A stretch of DNA of 64,000 bases, taken from assembly GCF_003293745.1 (NCBI RefSeq), contig NZ_PTLZ01000004.1:1-64000 (forward strand), written 5' to 3'. Below, piece after piece: positions 36,705-47,458 of the stretch; position 1 is the stretch's first letter; each line of letters begins with the position of its first letter. The notes below the pieces were generated by a model. It saw nothing but the letters and a program-made list of their open reading frames with translations, ran no database searches and was not told where the DNA came from. Source of the DNA: Herminiimonas fonticola. GTDB taxonomy: Bacteria; Pseudomonadota; Gammaproteobacteria; Burkholderiales; Burkholderiaceae_D. The translations under genes were made by a program, and so were the position numbers.

Positions 36705-37721
36705 GTGAACATCGGCCCTTATTCCCTACCGAACAATGTATTTGTTGCCCCTATGGCTGGGGTGACCGATAGGCCGTTTCGCCAGTTGTGCAAACAATTG
36801 GGGGCAGGCTATGCCGTGTCGGAAATGGCCGCGTCCAATCCACGTTTGTGGGCGACCGACAAATCTACACGCAGGACAAATCACGACGGCGAGGTCGAGC
36901 CCAAGGCGGTGCAGATCGCCGGTGCCGATCCTGCGATGCTGGCCGAATGTGCGAAGTTCAATGTCGATCGCGGTGCGCAAATCATCGATATCAATATGGG
37001 CTGCCCAGTCAAAAAAGTATGTAACAGCTGGTGTGGTTCTGCCTTGTTGCAACACGAATCGCTGGTGGCCGAAATTCTCGAAGCCGTAGTGTCGGCGGTG
37101 GACGTTCCTGTCACGCTGAAATTTCGTACCGGCTGGGATAGGGCGCACAAGAACGCGCTGAACATTGCGCGTATCGCCGAGCAGAGCGGAATTGCGATGT
37201 TGACCTTGCATGGGCGTACGCGCGCCGATGGTTATAGTGGCGAGGCAGAGTACGAGATGATTAAGGCGGTCAAGGCGGCAGTGGCTATTCCAGTGGTTGC
37301 CAATGGTGATATCACGACGCCCGAGAAGGCCAGGTTCGTGCTGGAAACCACGGGTGCCGATGCGATCATGATAGGTCGTGCCGCGCAAGGACGGCCGTGG
37401 ATATTTCGCGAGATCGATCATTATTTACGCACAGGTACTTATCTGCCTGCGCCCATGATTTCTGAAGTACGTGCCTTGATGGATGAACATCTGCGTGCGC
37501 ATTATGCTTTTTACGGCGAATATCTGGGTGTGCGCACTGCGCGCAAGCATATAGGTTGGTATGTCCGTGAACTCGTCGACGGTGAAGAATTCCGCCAGCA
37601 AATGAATCGCCTGGAAGACTGCGAGCAGCAACTGGCTGCAGTGAATACCTTTTTTGATTTGCAACTGACCCACGGCGAACGGTTACAATATCGTCCGACT
37701 GAAGAAAAGTTGGCCGCCTGA
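36705..37721 (+). CDS. dusB: tRNA-dihydrouridine synthase B
   Basis: A 338-residue FMN enzyme reducing uridine in the tRNA D-loop. The start VNIGPYSLPNNVFVAPMAG aligns with the MRIGQYQL-type start of DusB, so I prefer GTG 36705. A TTG at 36627 would add 26 residues, and a TAAAAT -10 (about 36672) lies between. The catalytic Cys motif MGCPVKKVCNSWCGSALL, the RTGWD segment and the VVANGDI FMN loop are present. fis follows 98 bp later, the conserved dusB-fis pair. Confidence 0.93.
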   Translation: MNIGPYSLPNNVFVAPMAGVTDRPFRQLCKQLGAGYAVSEMAASNPRLWATDKSTRRTNHDGEVEPKAVQIAGADPAMLAECAKFNVDRGAQIIDINMGCPVKKVCNSWCGSALLQHESLVAEILEAVVSAVDVPVTLKFRTGWDRAHKNALNIARIAEQSGIAMLTLHGRTRADGYSGEAEYEMIKAVKAAVAIPVVANGDITTPEKARFVLETTGADAIMIGRAAQGRPWIFREIDHYLRTGTYLPAPMISEVRALMDEHLRAHYAFYGEYLGVRTARKHIGWYVRELVDGEEFRQQMNRLEDCEQQLAAVNTFFDLQLTHGERLQYRPTEEKLAA

Positions 37722-37819
37722 TAATCGGACCCGACCTTGTCATTGAAATATTCGAATGATGATGTCGGACTTCGAGAATTTATAAAAACGATTATAAAAA
37801 CGCGCACTCAACAAAGCAC

Positions 37820-38053
37820 ATGAGCAAAGATAATATTCAAGACGTCGTCAAGAAAAGCCTGGAAAAATATTTCAAGGATCTGGGCGAACAAATGCCATCG
37901 AATGTTTACGAGATGGTGGTTTTCACTGTCGAGAAACCGATACTCGAAGCAGTGATGGAGCGTGCTGAAGGCAATCAATCGCACGCTGCCGACATGCTGG
38001 GTATCAATCGCAATACGCTGCGCAAGAAATTGCAGCAACACGATATGTTGTAA
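37820..38053 (+). CDS. fis: Fis family DNA-binding protein
   Basis: A 77-residue nucleoid protein. An N-terminal dimerising helix region precedes the C-terminal helix-turn-helix AADMLGINRNTLRKKL. It is shorter than E. coli Fis (98) because the N-terminal flexible beta-hairpin is reduced, as usual in betaproteobacteria. It follows dusB on the same strand. Its stop codon is the first of four in-frame TAA codons in a 12-bp tandem repeat. Confidence 0.95.
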   Translation: MSKDNIQDVVKKSLEKYFKDLGEQMPSNVYEMVVFTVEKPILEAVMERAEGNQSHAADMLGINRNTLRKKLQQHDML

Positions 38054-38096
38054 ATAAGGTTGTAAGTAAGGCTGTAAATAAGCTTGTAAATTAGTT
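38049..38096 (+). repeat. Four tandem 12-bp repeats starting at the fis stop codon
   Basis: Units at 38049-38060, 38061-38072, 38073-38084 and 38085-38096 fit the consensus TGTAAATAAGGT with 0-3 differences. The 12-bp period keeps frame, so each copy repeats Leu codon-TAA of the fis end: four stop codons in a row every four codons. A degenerate fifth copy may lie near 38120. Confidence 0.8.
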
Positions 38097-38297
38097 TGAA
38101 CAGACAGCAGTAAAGAACATTGTAAAAGCCGTAAAAAGTTGCCTCAAGAATCGTTGAAAACCCCGCTGTAATCTTTGCTTCCTGTTATTCCTGCGGCAAG
38201 CAATAAGCTAAGGGCGTAAGGCTGCAGACCGCCAGAGTCCGCGAACGAGCGCATCGCATTGCGCCTTTATCTTATTAAATTATCCAGATACTCCATC
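38097..38297 (+). promoter_or_regulatory. purH upstream region
   Basis: This region has a GCGCA/TGCGC hairpin (about 38249-38265) followed by a T-rich stretch, about 30 bp before the purH start, which could be an attenuator or a terminator for dusB-fis. It does not fit the ZTP riboswitch consensus. I could not place a promoter with confidence. Confidence 0.3.
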
Positions 38298-39863
38298 ATG
38301 ATCAAACAAGCTCTTATTTCCGTTTCCGATAAAACTGGTGTGCTCGATTTTGCGCGCGCATTGTCCGAGATGGGCGTCAACATCCTGTCGACCGGTGGCA
38401 CGGCAAAACTGCTGGCTGAAAACGGCATCAAGGTAACGGAAGTTGCCGATTACACCGGCTTCCCGGAAATGCTCGATGGTCGCGTCAAGACTTTGCACCC
38501 TAAAGTACACGGCGGCATTCTGGCGCGTCGCGATTTTCCAGAGCACGTCGCGGCATTGGAAAAGCACGGCATCCCAACCATCGATATGGTGGTCGTGAAT
38601 CTGTATCCGTTTCAGCAAACGATTGCACGCGCAGAATGTTCGCTGGAAGATGCGATTGAAAACATCGACATCGGCGGCCCTGCGATGTTGCGCTCGTCGG
38701 CCAAGAATCATAAAGACGTTACCGTCATTTGCGATCCATCCGACTACGCACAGGTATTGCGCGAGTTGCACGCGAACAAGGGCGAAGTGACTTTCGAAAC
38801 CAAATTCACTTTGGCGAAAAAAGTATTTGCGCATACTGCGCAATACGACGGTGCGATCACTAATTACTTCACTTCCCTAGGCGAAGATAAACAGCACGCT
38901 ACACGCAGCGCATATCCAACAACCTTGAATCTGCATTTTGATAAAGTGCAGGAAATGCGTTACGGCGAAAACCCGCATCAGTCCGCAGCCTTCTACCGTG
39001 AGAGCAATCCGCAAGCAGGCGCGCTGGCGAATTACACGCAATTGCAAGGCAAGGAACTGTCGTACAACAATATCGCCGATGCGGATGCCGCTTGGGAATG
39101 CGTGAAGACCTTTGACGAAGCTGCTTGCGTCATCATCAAGCACGCCAATCCTTGCGGCGTTGCGATCGGCATTACCCCGTTCGAGGCATACAGCAAGGCG
39201 CTGCAAACTGATCCGACGTCAGCCTTCGGCGGCATCATTGCCTTCAATCGTGAAGTTGACGGCAATGCGGCAGAGGCGGTCGCCAAGCAATTTGTCGAAG
39301 TGCTGATTGCGCCATCGTTTACCGAGCAGGCGAAGAAAATATTCGCGGCCAAACAAAACGTCCGTTTGCTGGAAATTCCACTCGGGGATGCGGTCAACAG
39401 CCACGACTTCAAACGCGTAGGTGGCGGCTTGCTGGTGCAATCACCGGATGCGAAAAACGTCGCATTGGCAGAACTGAAAATCGTCAGCAAGAAGCAACCA
39501 ACTCAGCAGCAATTGCAAGATCTGATGTTTGCATGGCGTGTTGCCAAGTTCGTCAAATCGAATGCGATCGTGTTCTGTGCAAACGGCATGACAATGGGCG
39601 TGGGTGCGGGTCAGATGAGTCGCATCGATTCAGCGCGTATTGCATCGATCAAGGCGCAAAACGCCGGCTTGTCGCTGGTCGGTACGGCTGTCGCGTCGGA
39701 TGCTTTCTTCCCGTTCCGTGATGGTCTGGATGTGGTGGTGGAAGCAGGTGCGACTTCTGTGATTCACCCAGGTGGTTCTATGCGCGATCAGGAAGTCATC
39801 GACGCTGCCGATGAGCACGGCATCGTGATGCTGTTGACCGGCACGCGTCATTTCCGTCATTAA
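38298..39863 (+). CDS. purH: Bifunctional AICAR formyltransferase / IMP cyclohydrolase
   Basis: A 521-residue enzyme for the last two steps of IMP synthesis. The N-terminal MGS-like IMP cyclohydrolase domain (residues 1 to about 145) has [11 protein letters not shown] and [13 protein letters not shown]. The AICARFT domain has [11 protein letters not shown], the KHANPCG segment with catalytic Lys-His, and [10 protein letters not shown] near the end. I chose ATG 38298 ([14 protein letters not shown]); the frame upstream to 38259 lacks support. ruvC follows 70 bp after. Confidence 0.97.
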   Translation: MIKQALISVSDKTGVLDFARALSEMGVNILSTGGTAKLLAENGIKVTEVADYTGFPEMLDGRVKTLHPKVHGGILARRDFPEHVAALEKHGIPTIDMVVVNLYPFQQTIARAECSLEDAIENIDIGGPAMLRSSAKNHKDVTVICDPSDYAQVLRELHANKGEVTFETKFTLAKKVFAHTAQYDGAITNYFTSLGEDKQHATRSAYPTTLNLHFDKVQEMRYGENPHQSAAFYRESNPQAGALANYTQLQGKELSYNNIADADAAWECVKTFDEAACVIIKHANPCGVAIGITPFEAYSKALQTDPTSAFGGIIAFNREVDGNAAEAVAKQFVEVLIAPSFTEQAKKIFAAKQNVRLLEIPLGDAVNSHDFKRVGGGLLVQSPDAKNVALAELKIVSKKQPTQQQLQDLMFAWRVAKFVKSNAIVFCANGMTMGVGAGQMSRIDSARIASIKAQNAGLSLVGTAVASDAFFPFRDGLDVVVEAGATSVIHPGGSMRDQEVIDAADEHGIVMLLTGTRHFRH

Positions 39864-39933
39864 TCAATAAACTAAGCAAAAAGCTTGATGCGGCCAAGGT
39901 CGCATTACTGTTAACTCTGCCTACATATCCAAT

Positions 39934-40476
39934 ATGAAAATTCTCGGCATCGATCCCGGCTTGCGTACTACCGGTTTCGGTGTGATCGAGAAGCATGGCA
40001 ACAAGCTCACCTATATCGCATCGGGCACCATCAAGACGCCGGATGCCGATCTGCCGCAACGACTAAAAACCATACTTGTCAGTGTTGCTGAAGTCATTGC
40101 AACCTACAATCCTGATTGTGCGGCGATAGAAAAAGTCTTCGTCAACGTCAATCCGCAATCCACTCTTTTGCTGGGCCAGGCGCGTGGTGCTGCGATTTGC
40201 GCGTTAGTGGGTGCCGACTTATTTGTGGCCGAGTACACTGCGCTGCAGGTTAAGCAAGCCGTCGTCGGGCAAGGCAAGGCGCAAAAAGCGCAGGTGCAGG
40301 ATATGGTGCAGCGGCTGTTGAAATTGTCCGGCTTGCCCGGTACCGATGCGGCTGATGCGCTCGGCGTGGCGATTTGTCATGCACACAGTGGCGAGGCATT
40401 GGCGGCGCTGGGCGCGCTGGCACCTGAGCTGGCGAAAAAAGGTTTGCGTGTGCGCGGCGGTCGCTTGGTCGGGTAA
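39934..40476 (+). CDS. ruvC: Holliday junction resolvase RuvC
   Basis: A 180-residue endonuclease that cuts Holliday junctions. The catalytic acids are present: Asp in [12 protein letters not shown] (residue 6), Glu in AAIEKVFVN, and the Asp pair in [12 protein letters not shown]. It leads a ruvC-ruvA-ruvB cluster with gaps of 82 and 85 bp. No strong ribosome binding site precedes its ATG. Confidence 0.97.
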   Translation: MKILGIDPGLRTTGFGVIEKHGNKLTYIASGTIKTPDADLPQRLKTILVSVAEVIATYNPDCAAIEKVFVNVNPQSTLLLGQARGAAICALVGADLFVAEYTALQVKQAVVGQGKAQKAQVQDMVQRLLKLSGLPGTDAADALGVAICHAHSGEALAALGALAPELAKKGLRVRGGRLVG

Positions 40477-40558
40477 TTTCAGGCGTGGGCATTGATGTAA
40501 TAGCAGCAGCAAATACGTAGTACCAAGCATTCAATTATTTCTACTCAAGGTCATCGCA

Positions 40559-41137
40559 ATGATAGGTCGTCTTTCCGGAATCCTGCTTGAAAAAAATCCA
40601 CCGCAATTGCTGGTCGATTGCAATGGCGTCGGTTACGAAGTGAATGTGCCTATGAGTACTTTCTATAATTTGCCCGGCCTTGGTGAGAAGGTAGTCTTGC
40701 TGACGCATCTGACGGTGCGCGAAGATGCACATATTTTGTTTGGCTTCGGCAATGCGGAAGAGCGTACCGTATTCAAGCAACTGGTCAAGATCGCCGGCAT
40801 AGGTGCGCGTACTGCCTTGTCGATTCTGTCCGGGATGTCGGTCGCCGATTTGTCGCACGCAATCACGATGCAGGAAGCCGGACGGCTGACCAAGATTCCA
40901 GGCATAGGCAAAAAAACTGCCGAGCGTCTGTTGCTGGAACTGAAGGGCAAGCTTGGTGCCGATTTGGGTGCGGCTGGTGGCGCAATTCACAGCGATGCAA
41001 CGTCGGACATTTTGAATGCGCTGCTCGCACTCGGTTATTCCGACAAGGAAGCAATGCTGGCGATGAAGCAGGTGCCGGCAGGTACCGGCGTTTCCGACGG
41101 CATCAAGCTGGCCTTGAAGGCTTTGTCGAAAGCCTGA
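40559..41137 (+). CDS. ruvA: Holliday junction branch migration protein RuvA
   Basis: A 192-residue junction-binding protein: an OB-fold start ([15 protein letters not shown]), two helix-hairpin-helix motifs ([13 protein letters not shown] and [20 protein letters not shown]), an acidic-flexible linker and the C-terminal RuvB-contact domain ([15 protein letters not shown]). It works with RuvB to drive branch migration. Confidence 0.97.
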   Translation: MIGRLSGILLEKNPPQLLVDCNGVGYEVNVPMSTFYNLPGLGEKVVLLTHLTVREDAHILFGFGNAEERTVFKQLVKIAGIGARTALSILSGMSVADLSHAITMQEAGRLTKIPGIGKKTAERLLLELKGKLGADLGAAGGAIHSDATSDILNALLALGYSDKEAMLAMKQVPAGTGVSDGIKLALKALSKA

Positions 41138-41210
41138 ATCTGGCTTTGCCTTGCAATAAGCCACCAACGCTTTGTATTAACGCTTTGATTAAATCCTGCA
41201 GTCCACACGC

Positions 41211-41216
41211 TACAAT
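41211..41216 (+). promoter_or_regulatory. -10-like element 6 nt before ruvB
   Basis: TACAAT is followed by six bases and then the ruvB ATG at 41223. A TTGATT lies at 41185, but the 20-bp spacer is long. No ribosome binding site is present, so transcription may begin at the ATG. Confidence 0.4.
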
Positions 41217-41222
41217 GCGACC

Positions 41223-42278
41223 ATGAGTATTCAAACCGACGACTTCAGCGAACAACGCATTATTGCCGCTACCCCTGCTTCTGCCAACGAAGAAGCGATA
41301 GAGCGCGCGCTGCGTCCCAAGCATCTGGACGAATACGTAGGCCAGGAAAAAATTCGCGGCCAACTCGAAATTTTCATCACTGCCGCCAAGCAAAGACGCG
41401 AAGCGCTCGACCACACTTTATTGTTTGGTCCGCCGGGTTTGGGCAAGACCACATTGGCGCACATCATTGCGCGGGAAATGGGCGTCAATCTGCGTCAGAC
41501 TTCCGGCCCGGTGCTGGAACGCGCCGGCGACCTGGCTGCGCTGCTGACCAATCTCGAAGCCAACGACGTCTTGTTCATCGACGAGATACATAGGCTGTCG
41601 CCGGTGGTCGAAGAAATTCTGTATCCGGCGCTGGAAGACTATCAAATCGACATCATGATCGGCGAAGGTCCTGCCGCGCGTTCCGTGCGTCTCGATTTGC
41701 AACCGTTCACGCTGGTTGGCGCCACCACGCGTGCCGGCATGTTGACCAATCCTTTGCGCGATCGCTTCGGCATCGTGGCACGGCTGGAGTTTTACACACC
41801 GCTCGAACTGACCAAGATTGTCACGCGCAGTTCATCCTTGTTGAATGCACCTATCGATGAAGAAGGCGCCTTTGAAATCGCCAAGCGTAGTCGCGGTACG
41901 CCGCGTATCGCGAATCGACTGCTGCGTCGCGTGCGTGATTACGCCGAAGTCAAAGGCAATGGAAAAATCACTAAGGCGATGGCCGATGCCGCGCTGGTGA
42001 TGCTCGATGTTGATCCAGTCGGTTTCGATTTGATGGATAGAAAATTGCTGGAAGCAGTGCTGTTCAAATTCAATGGTGGTCCGGTCGGCCTCGATAATCT
42101 GGCTGCTGCAATTGGCGAAGAGCGCGACACGATAGAAGACGTGCTGGAACCGTATTTGATTCAACAAGGCTTCCTGCAGCGTACGCCGCGCGGCCGCATT
42201 GCCACGCCAGTGGCATATGCACACTTTGGCGTGACGGCACCGCAAACCGGCCCTAACGGTGAGTTGTGGGGCGGGTAG
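41223..42278 (+). CDS. ruvB: Holliday junction DNA helicase RuvB
   Basis: A 351-residue AAA+ motor. Walker [10 protein letters not shown] is near residue 70, Walker [10 protein letters not shown] near 119, sensor 1 GATTRAGML near 160 and the arginine finger in LRDRFGI. The C-terminal winged helix ([13 protein letters not shown]) is complete. An 85-bp gap separates it from ruvA, and a -10-like hexamer stands 6 nt before its ATG. Confidence 0.97.
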   Translation: MSIQTDDFSEQRIIAATPASANEEAIERALRPKHLDEYVGQEKIRGQLEIFITAAKQRREALDHTLLFGPPGLGKTTLAHIIAREMGVNLRQTSGPVLERAGDLAALLTNLEANDVLFIDEIHRLSPVVEEILYPALEDYQIDIMIGEGPAARSVRLDLQPFTLVGATTRAGMLTNPLRDRFGIVARLEFYTPLELTKIVTRSSSLLNAPIDEEGAFEIAKRSRGTPRIANRLLRRVRDYAEVKGNGKITKAMADAALVMLDVDPVGFDLMDRKLLEAVLFKFNGGPVGLDNLAAAIGEERDTIEDVLEPYLIQQGFLQRTPRGRIATPVAYAHFGVTAPQTGPNGELWGG

Positions 42279-42340
42279 TAAGTTCGCTCTGCTGACACCG
42301 ACAGAATTGCGTCGCACCTTATTTCATCTGAAAGAATTCC

Positions 42341-42796
42341 ATGCAAATATGGGTTGATGCCGACGCCTGTCCAAATGTGATCAAGGACGTGTTGTTCCGC
42401 GTGGCCGACAGGTTGGAAGTGCAAGTCACGCTGGTGGCGAATAAATTATTGCGCACGCCTCCTTCACGCTTCATCAAGGCGATACAAGTGCCGGCCGGAT
42501 TCGATGTCGCCGACAATGAAATCGTGCGCCTGGTGGACGCGGGCGATGTGGTGATCACTGCCGACATTCCATTGGCCTCTGATGTGCTGGAAAAGGGCGG
42601 TCATCCGCTAAATCCGCGCGGCGAGTTTTATACCAAAGACAATATTCAGCAATTCCTGACGATGCGCACCTTCATGGATGAATTGCGCAGCAGCGGCGTC
42701 GATACTGGCGGCCCTGCGGCCTTCAGCCAGAGCGATATACGTGCGTTTGCTAATCAGCTGGACAGATTTCTGGCACGCCTGCGCAAGCAAGGCTGA
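42341..42796 (+). CDS. YaiI/YqxD family protein (DUF188, UPF0178)
   Basis: A 151-residue cytoplasmic protein of the DUF188 family. It starts [16 protein letters not shown] and has [20 protein letters not shown], both with conserved Asp residues in a PIN-like fold, so nuclease activity is possible but unproven. TGAAAGA is a weak ribosome binding site before ATG 42341. Confidence 0.92.
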   Translation: MQIWVDADACPNVIKDVLFRVADRLEVQVTLVANKLLRTPPSRFIKAIQVPAGFDVADNEIVRLVDAGDVVITADIPLASDVLEKGGHPLNPRGEFYTKDNIQQFLTMRTFMDELRSSGVDTGGPAAFSQSDIRAFANQLDRFLARLRKQG

Positions 42797-42980
42797 GTTC
42801 GTGATCAAAATGTCAATGCGCAGAAAACGTATCTTTACAGCATGAGTCAGACGATTTTTTTGCATTAATAATTTTCATCCGGCATGCACAGTTTGTATCT
42901 TTGCAGGATGTGAACCTTATGTAAGAATGTTGCGTCGAAAGCAATCCATTTGCTTCATACCACCTCTGCGCGAGTCTGCC

Positions 42981-43823
42981 ATGTTGATGTCTACCCAAGC
43001 CAACCGCTACGCGCACCAGTTACTGGCCGCCCGAGCGAATTCGCAGCAAATCCCCTGCATCAGCAAGGACACACCGCTATCAATCGCCGATGGCTACGAC
43101 ATTGCCAAGTGCATAGTCGATATCCGGACGGCGCAAGGCGAGACGCCTATAGGCCGCAAGATCGGTTTTACCAATCGCAAGATTTGGCCGAACTATGGCG
43201 AGCGCGAACCGATCACCGGACCGATCTGGTCGCATATGTATGACGACACCGTGCGTTATACGGATAGCAATCAAGGCGTGCAAAGCCTGGTCGGTGCTGT
43301 GCAGCCACGGATCGAGCCGGAAATTGTTTTCAAACTCCGCAAGGCGCCCAAGAAAAACGCGACGCTGGACGATATGGCGGATTGCATAGAGTGGATGGCG
43401 CACGGCTTTGAATTAGTCGATTGTCCCTTCCCTGACTGGAAGTTCGAGGCGGCGGATGCCGTCGCTGCGTTTGGTTTTCACGGCAGCCTGATCATAGGCG
43501 AGCCGCATATGTTGTCGTCGGCAACGCGACGTAATCTGGCGGATATATTGACCGCTGCCAGCGTTTCGCTGTCGTATAGCGAAGGTGCAGAGTTCACTCT
43601 GCATAGCGCGGGTTTTGGCAGCAATGTGCTGGACAGTCCTCTGCATGCCTTGTTGAATCTGCATGAAACCTTGAAGACGCAACCGCAATTCGAACCACTC
43701 GCTGCCGGCGAGGTGATAAGCACCGGCACCTTGACGGATGCCTATCCGGTCAAGGCGGGTCAGACATGGTCGACCGCTTTTTCTGGGGTAGCTTTGCCTG
43801 GAATGACACTGTCATTTATCTGA
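42981..43823 (+). CDS. FAH-family hydratase (2-oxopent-4-enoate / 2-oxohept-3-enedioate hydratase type)
   Basis: A 280-residue member of the fumarylacetoacetate hydrolase superfamily, hydratase branch. The IGFTNRKIW stretch, the metal-binding Glu-Pro-Glu (RIEPEIVF) and the VISTGTLTDAYPV segment near the C-terminus are typical of MhpD/HpcG-like enzymes in meta-cleavage of aromatics. No ring-cleavage genes are near, so the substrate is open. I prefer ATG 42981. A possible promoter (TTGCAG 42901, AAGAAT 42923) lies in the gap upstream. A strong terminator follows. Confidence 0.85.
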   Translation: MLMSTQANRYAHQLLAARANSQQIPCISKDTPLSIADGYDIAKCIVDIRTAQGETPIGRKIGFTNRKIWPNYGEREPITGPIWSHMYDDTVRYTDSNQGVQSLVGAVQPRIEPEIVFKLRKAPKKNATLDDMADCIEWMAHGFELVDCPFPDWKFEAADAVAAFGFHGSLIIGEPHMLSSATRRNLADILTAASVSLSYSEGAEFTLHSAGFGSNVLDSPLHALLNLHETLKTQPQFEPLAAGEVISTGTLTDAYPVKAGQTWSTAFSGVALPGMTLSFI

Positions 43824-43882
43824 TACTCATCAAATATTCATTTGATATTCGCTTGATGAATTTTTAAGCAGAACATCAAATA

Positions 43883-43920
43883 AAAAAAGCCTGACTTCAA
43901 TAGTGAAGTCAGGCTTTTTT
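43883..43920. terminator. Bidirectional rho-independent terminator
   Basis: A perfect 17-bp stem (43883-43899 with 43904-43920) with an ATAG loop includes the A- and T-runs. It serves the FAH-family gene on the plus strand and valS on the minus strand, whose stop is at 43949. Confidence 0.94.
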
Positions 43921-43948
43921 GTTGATGCGCATTCCGTGCGAAGGGTGC

Positions 43949-46846
43949 TTACAATTTGGCGAATTGCTCGCGCAATTTTTCCAGAGTCGCGGAGAAGTTG
44001 GCGACGCGTTCCTTCTCTTGTGCCACTACCTGCACTGGCGCACGCGCGACAAAACTTTCATTGCCGAGTTTGCTGTTGGCTTTGGTGATTTCGCCATCGA
44101 GACGCGCGATCTCTTTGTTCAAACGTTCGCGTTCTGCAGCGACATCCACTTCCACTTTCAGCATCAGCTTCGCGGTGCCGACGATAGAAACCGGTGCCGG
44201 TGATTCTGGCAATTTGTCAGCGACATTGACTTCCGACAGTTTGGCCAGTGCCTGCAGATATGGAGCAAACGATTGCAGGCGAGCTGTTTGCGCAGCGTCA
44301 GTTGCTTCCATCGCCAGCGGCACGCGCAGCGCTGGCGACAATTGCATTTCACCACGCAGATTGCGACAGGCATCAGTCATGGATTTTAATTCATGCATCC
44401 ACGCTTCGGCTTCTTCGTCGATCTTGCCAGCTTGTGATTCCGGATAAGCCTGCATCATGATGGAGTCGCCCGCCGGATTCATCTTGTAACCGGTCAATGG
44501 TGCAACGGTTTGCCACAATTGTTCGGTGATGAATGGAATCACCGGATGTGCCAGACGCAAGATGGTTTCCAGCACGCGTAACAAGGTGCGACGCGTTGCG
44601 CGTTGTTGTGCTTCAGTGCCGCTCTGGATCTGCACTTTTGCAACTTCCAGATACCAGTCGCAATATTCATCCCAGATGAATTGATACAGCGACGATGCGA
44701 TATTGTCGAAACGGTAGTCGGCAAAACCTTTGGCGATATCCGCTTCCGTACGCTGCAGTTTGGAAACGATCCAGCGATCCGCTTGCGAGAAGTCGGTGTA
44801 ACCACCTGGATCGCAGTCACCAGCTGCACATGGCGCATCGCGGAAGCCGCAATCGTGGCCTTCGCAATTCATCAACACGAAGCGCGTTGCATTCCACAAC
44901 TTGTTGCAGAAATTGCGATAGCCTTCTGCGCGACTGAGATCGAAGTTGATGTTGCGGCCCAGCGATGCATAACTTGCCATCGTGAAGCGCAATGCGTCGG
45001 TGCCATAGGCTGCGATACCGGCCGGGAATTCCTTGCGGGTAGCTTTCTCGATGCTGGCAGCTTGCTTGGGATTCATCAGGCCGACTGTACGTTTGGCAAC
45101 CAGATCATCTACGCTGATGCCATCGATCAAATCGATAGGGTCCAGCGTATTGCCTTTCGACTTGGACATTTTCTGGCCGCTACTGTCGCGGATCAGGCCA
45201 TGCACATACACGGTGTTGAACGGTACCTTGCCGGTGAAGTGCGTGGTCATCATGACCATACGCGCCACCCAGAAGAAGATGATGTCGAAGCCTGTGACCA
45301 GCACAGATGATGGCAGGAAGGTTTTGAAATCAGGTGTTTCTTCCGGCCAGCCTAGTGTGGAAAATGGCACCAGTGCGGAAGAGAACCAGGTGTCGAGCAC
45401 GTCTGCGTCGCGCGTCAGTGGGCCGTTGTAGCCAGCTGCTGCGGCCTTGGCTTTTGCTTCTTCTTCATTGCGACCAACGTAGACTTTCCCTTCGCTGTCA
45501 TACCACGCCGGAATTTGATGGCCCCACCACAGTTGACGCGAAATACACCAGTCCTGAATATTGTTGAGCCATTGGTTGTAGGTATTGGTCCAGTTCTCAG
45601 GCAGCATCTTCACTTCACCGCTGGCGACTTTTTCCAGTGCGACTTCAGTGATTGATTTGCCGGGGAAGTGTGTGCCTTCCGGTGCCGGCTTGCTCATCGC
45701 GACAAACCATTGATCGGTCAGCATCGGTTCGATCACGGCGTTGGTGCGATCGCCGCGCGGCACCATTAATTTGTGTGGCTTGACCAATTCCAGCAAACCT
45801 TGCGCATCGAGATCGGCGACGATTTGCTTGCGTGCGACGTAGCGGTCCATGCCTTGATAAGCGACTGGTGCGGCATCGTTGATCTTCGCGTCCAGCGTCA
45901 GGATGCTGATCTTGTCCAGGTTATGGCGTTGACCAACGGCATAATCGTTGAAGTCATGTGCTGGCGTGATTTTTACGCAGCCTGTACCGAAATTCTTGTC
46001 GACGTAATCATCGGCAATGAGTGGGATCGTGCGATCGCACAAAGGCAAATGCAATAACTTGCCAACCAGATGTTGATAACGTTCGTCGCTAGGATCGACC
46101 GCAACGGCGACGTCGCCCAGCATGGTTTCCGGCCGCGTGGTGGCGACGACGATGAAGTCGCGCTCTTCCCACTCGGTCGCTTTGCCCTCTTCATCAAACG
46201 CAATCGGGAATTTGTATTTCGAACCGTCTGCCAGTGGATAGCGGATGTTCCACATGTGGCCATCTTCTTCTTCCGACACGACTTCCAGATCCGAGACAGC
46301 AGTGCCGAGCACAGGATCCCAGTTGACCAGACGCTTGCCACGATAGATCAAGCCTTGTTCGACCAGACGGACAAAAACTTCAGTCACGACTTTCGAGCGC
46401 GCTTCATCCATCGTGAAGTATTCACGGCTCCAGTCTGGCGAGGTACCGAGGCGGCGCATTTGACCGGTGATGGTGGAACCGGATTTCTCTTTCCACTCCC
46501 AGACTTTTTCTATGAATTTTTCGCGGCCGAGATCGTGGCGCGTGATTTTCTGTGCGTCGAGCTGGCGCTCGACCACGATTTGTGTGGCGATGCCGGCGTG
46601 ATCGGTGCCCGGGATCCAGGCGGTGTTGAAGCCGCGCATGCGGTGATAGCGCGTCAGGCCGTCCATGATGGTTTGGTTGAAGCCGTGGCCCAGATGCAGT
46701 GTGCCAGTGACGTTAGGTGGCGGCAGCTGAATGCTGAATGCGGGCTTGTCGGCATCGGTGGTCGCGGCGTAATAGCCGCGTTTTTCCCATTCGGTGCGCC
46801 AGAACGCTTCAATGTCGGCTGGATCGAAAGATTTTGCTAATTCCAT
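43949..46846 (-). CDS. valS: Valyl-tRNA synthetase
   Basis: A 965-residue class I synthetase. The HIGH motif is HLGH in [14 protein letters not shown] (about residue 50), the CP1 editing domain is in the middle, and KMSKSKGN is near 561. The C-terminal coiled-coil arm, with heptads rich in Glu/Lys/Leu from about 895, is present. ATG 46846 ([13 protein letters not shown]) is preferred over a frame starting at 46873. A minus-strand TATAAT at 46876-46881 sits 30 bp upstream. Confidence 0.97.
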   Translation of the reverse strand: MELAKSFDPADIEAFWRTEWEKRGYYAATTDADKPAFSIQLPPPNVTGTLHLGHGFNQTIMDGLTRYHRMRGFNTAWIPGTDHAGIATQIVVERQLDAQKITRHDLGREKFIEKVWEWKEKSGSTITGQMRRLGTSPDWSREYFTMDEARSKVVTEVFVRLVEQGLIYRGKRLVNWDPVLGTAVSDLEVVSEEEDGHMWNIRYPLADGSKYKFPIAFDEEGKATEWEERDFIVVATTRPETMLGDVAVAVDPSDERYQHLVGKLLHLPLCDRTIPLIADDYVDKNFGTGCVKITPAHDFNDYAVGQRHNLDKISILTLDAKINDAAPVAYQGMDRYVARKQIVADLDAQGLLELVKPHKLMVPRGDRTNAVIEPMLTDQWFVAMSKPAPEGTHFPGKSITEVALEKVASGEVKMLPENWTNTYNQWLNNIQDWCISRQLWWGHQIPAWYDSEGKVYVGRNEEEAKAKAAAAGYNGPLTRDADVLDTWFSSALVPFSTLGWPEETPDFKTFLPSSVLVTGFDIIFFWVARMVMMTTHFTGKVPFNTVYVHGLIRDSSGQKMSKSKGNTLDPIDLIDGISVDDLVAKRTVGLMNPKQAASIEKATRKEFPAGIAAYGTDALRFTMASYASLGRNINFDLSRAEGYRNFCNKLWNATRFVLMNCEGHDCGFRDAPCAAGDCDPGGYTDFSQADRWIVSKLQRTEADIAKGFADYRFDNIASSLYQFIWDEYCDWYLEVAKVQIQSGTEAQQRATRRTLLRVLETILRLAHPVIPFITEQLWQTVAPLTGYKMNPAGDSIMMQAYPESQAGKIDEEAEAWMHELKSMTDACRNLRGEMQLSPALRVPLAMEATDAAQTARLQSFAPYLQALAKLSEVNVADKLPESPAPVSIVGTAKLMLKVEVDVAAERERLNKEIARLDGEITKANSKLGNESFVARAPVQVVAQEKERVANFSATLEKLREQFAKL

Positions 46847-47169
46847 GATTTTGAAAGAATTGAATCGAATCAAGCATTATAAGTGACGAAGCGCTCTGCA
46901 TTGCCGCTGATAGGACAAATGCGGGTAGAATTCTGGTCTTCGTTGATTGATAGCGATCTTGATTTTTAGGCAAGAACGTATTTTTGTTCGATGCTTGCCC
47001 TATGCGCACGGGTTTGATCGAGAGAAATCGACGGCACGACAGAATGAACAGCAAGGCCCACGCGGCCGCACATTGCTGATGTTGATCCAGCAGCAGAACA
47101 CGATGTTCTTGATTTGAGAAATTCAGATTGGTGAATCGGTACTGCGCCTTCAGTGAAAATAGTAAAGCA
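46847..47169. other. 323-bp gap between divergent valS and thiS
   Basis: A minus-strand TATAAT (46876-46881) is the likely valS -10. The rest should hold the thiS promoter, which I could not place. An imperfect repeat GGCAAG/CTTGCC (46969-46974 and 46994-46999) forms a hairpin. TPP riboswitch core sequences (CTGAGA, CCTGATC) are absent. Confidence 0.5.
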
Positions 47170-47373
47170 ATGATCCAGATCGAATTAAACGGCGCGGCTT
47201 ACGAGATTGAGCCGAATCAGAACGTCGAAGTGCTGATTGAGAAATTGTCCTTGTCCGGCAAGGCGGTCGCGGTAGCAATCAACCGCCAAATCGTGCCGCG
47301 CAGCCAATGGCAGCAACGGCAGTTGCAAGCTGCCGATCAGGTTGATGTCGTACGCGCGATAGGCGGCGGCTGA
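47170..47373 (+). CDS. thiS: Sulfur carrier protein ThiS
   Basis: A 67-residue ubiquitin-like protein ending in Gly-Gly, the site of adenylation and thiocarboxylate formation for thiazole synthesis. ATG 47170 ([13 protein letters not shown]) is supported by family length; the frame open from 47128 is too long. thiG follows after 85 bp. Confidence 0.93.
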   Translation: MIQIELNGAAYEIEPNQNVEVLIEKLSLSGKAVAVAINRQIVPRSQWQQRQLQAADQVDVVRAIGGG

Positions 47374-47458
47374 ACTTCCACCTGAATATTTCTGCCACGC
47401 GCCGCATCTTTGTAACGCGTTTTGCAATGACCATATCGAATATCGAAACAGGACCTCC

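Noticed and set aside
38097-38297. ZTP (pfl) riboswitch before purH
   Set aside because: The conserved CCGCCTGGGC 3' core is not present; GACCGCCAGAG is only a chance likeness.
46809-47054. 81-codon minus-strand frame overlapping the valS start
   Set aside because: Covers the valS promoter and start in another frame; no recognisable product.
46847-47169. TPP riboswitch before thiS
   Set aside because: Core sequences of the thi-box are missing.
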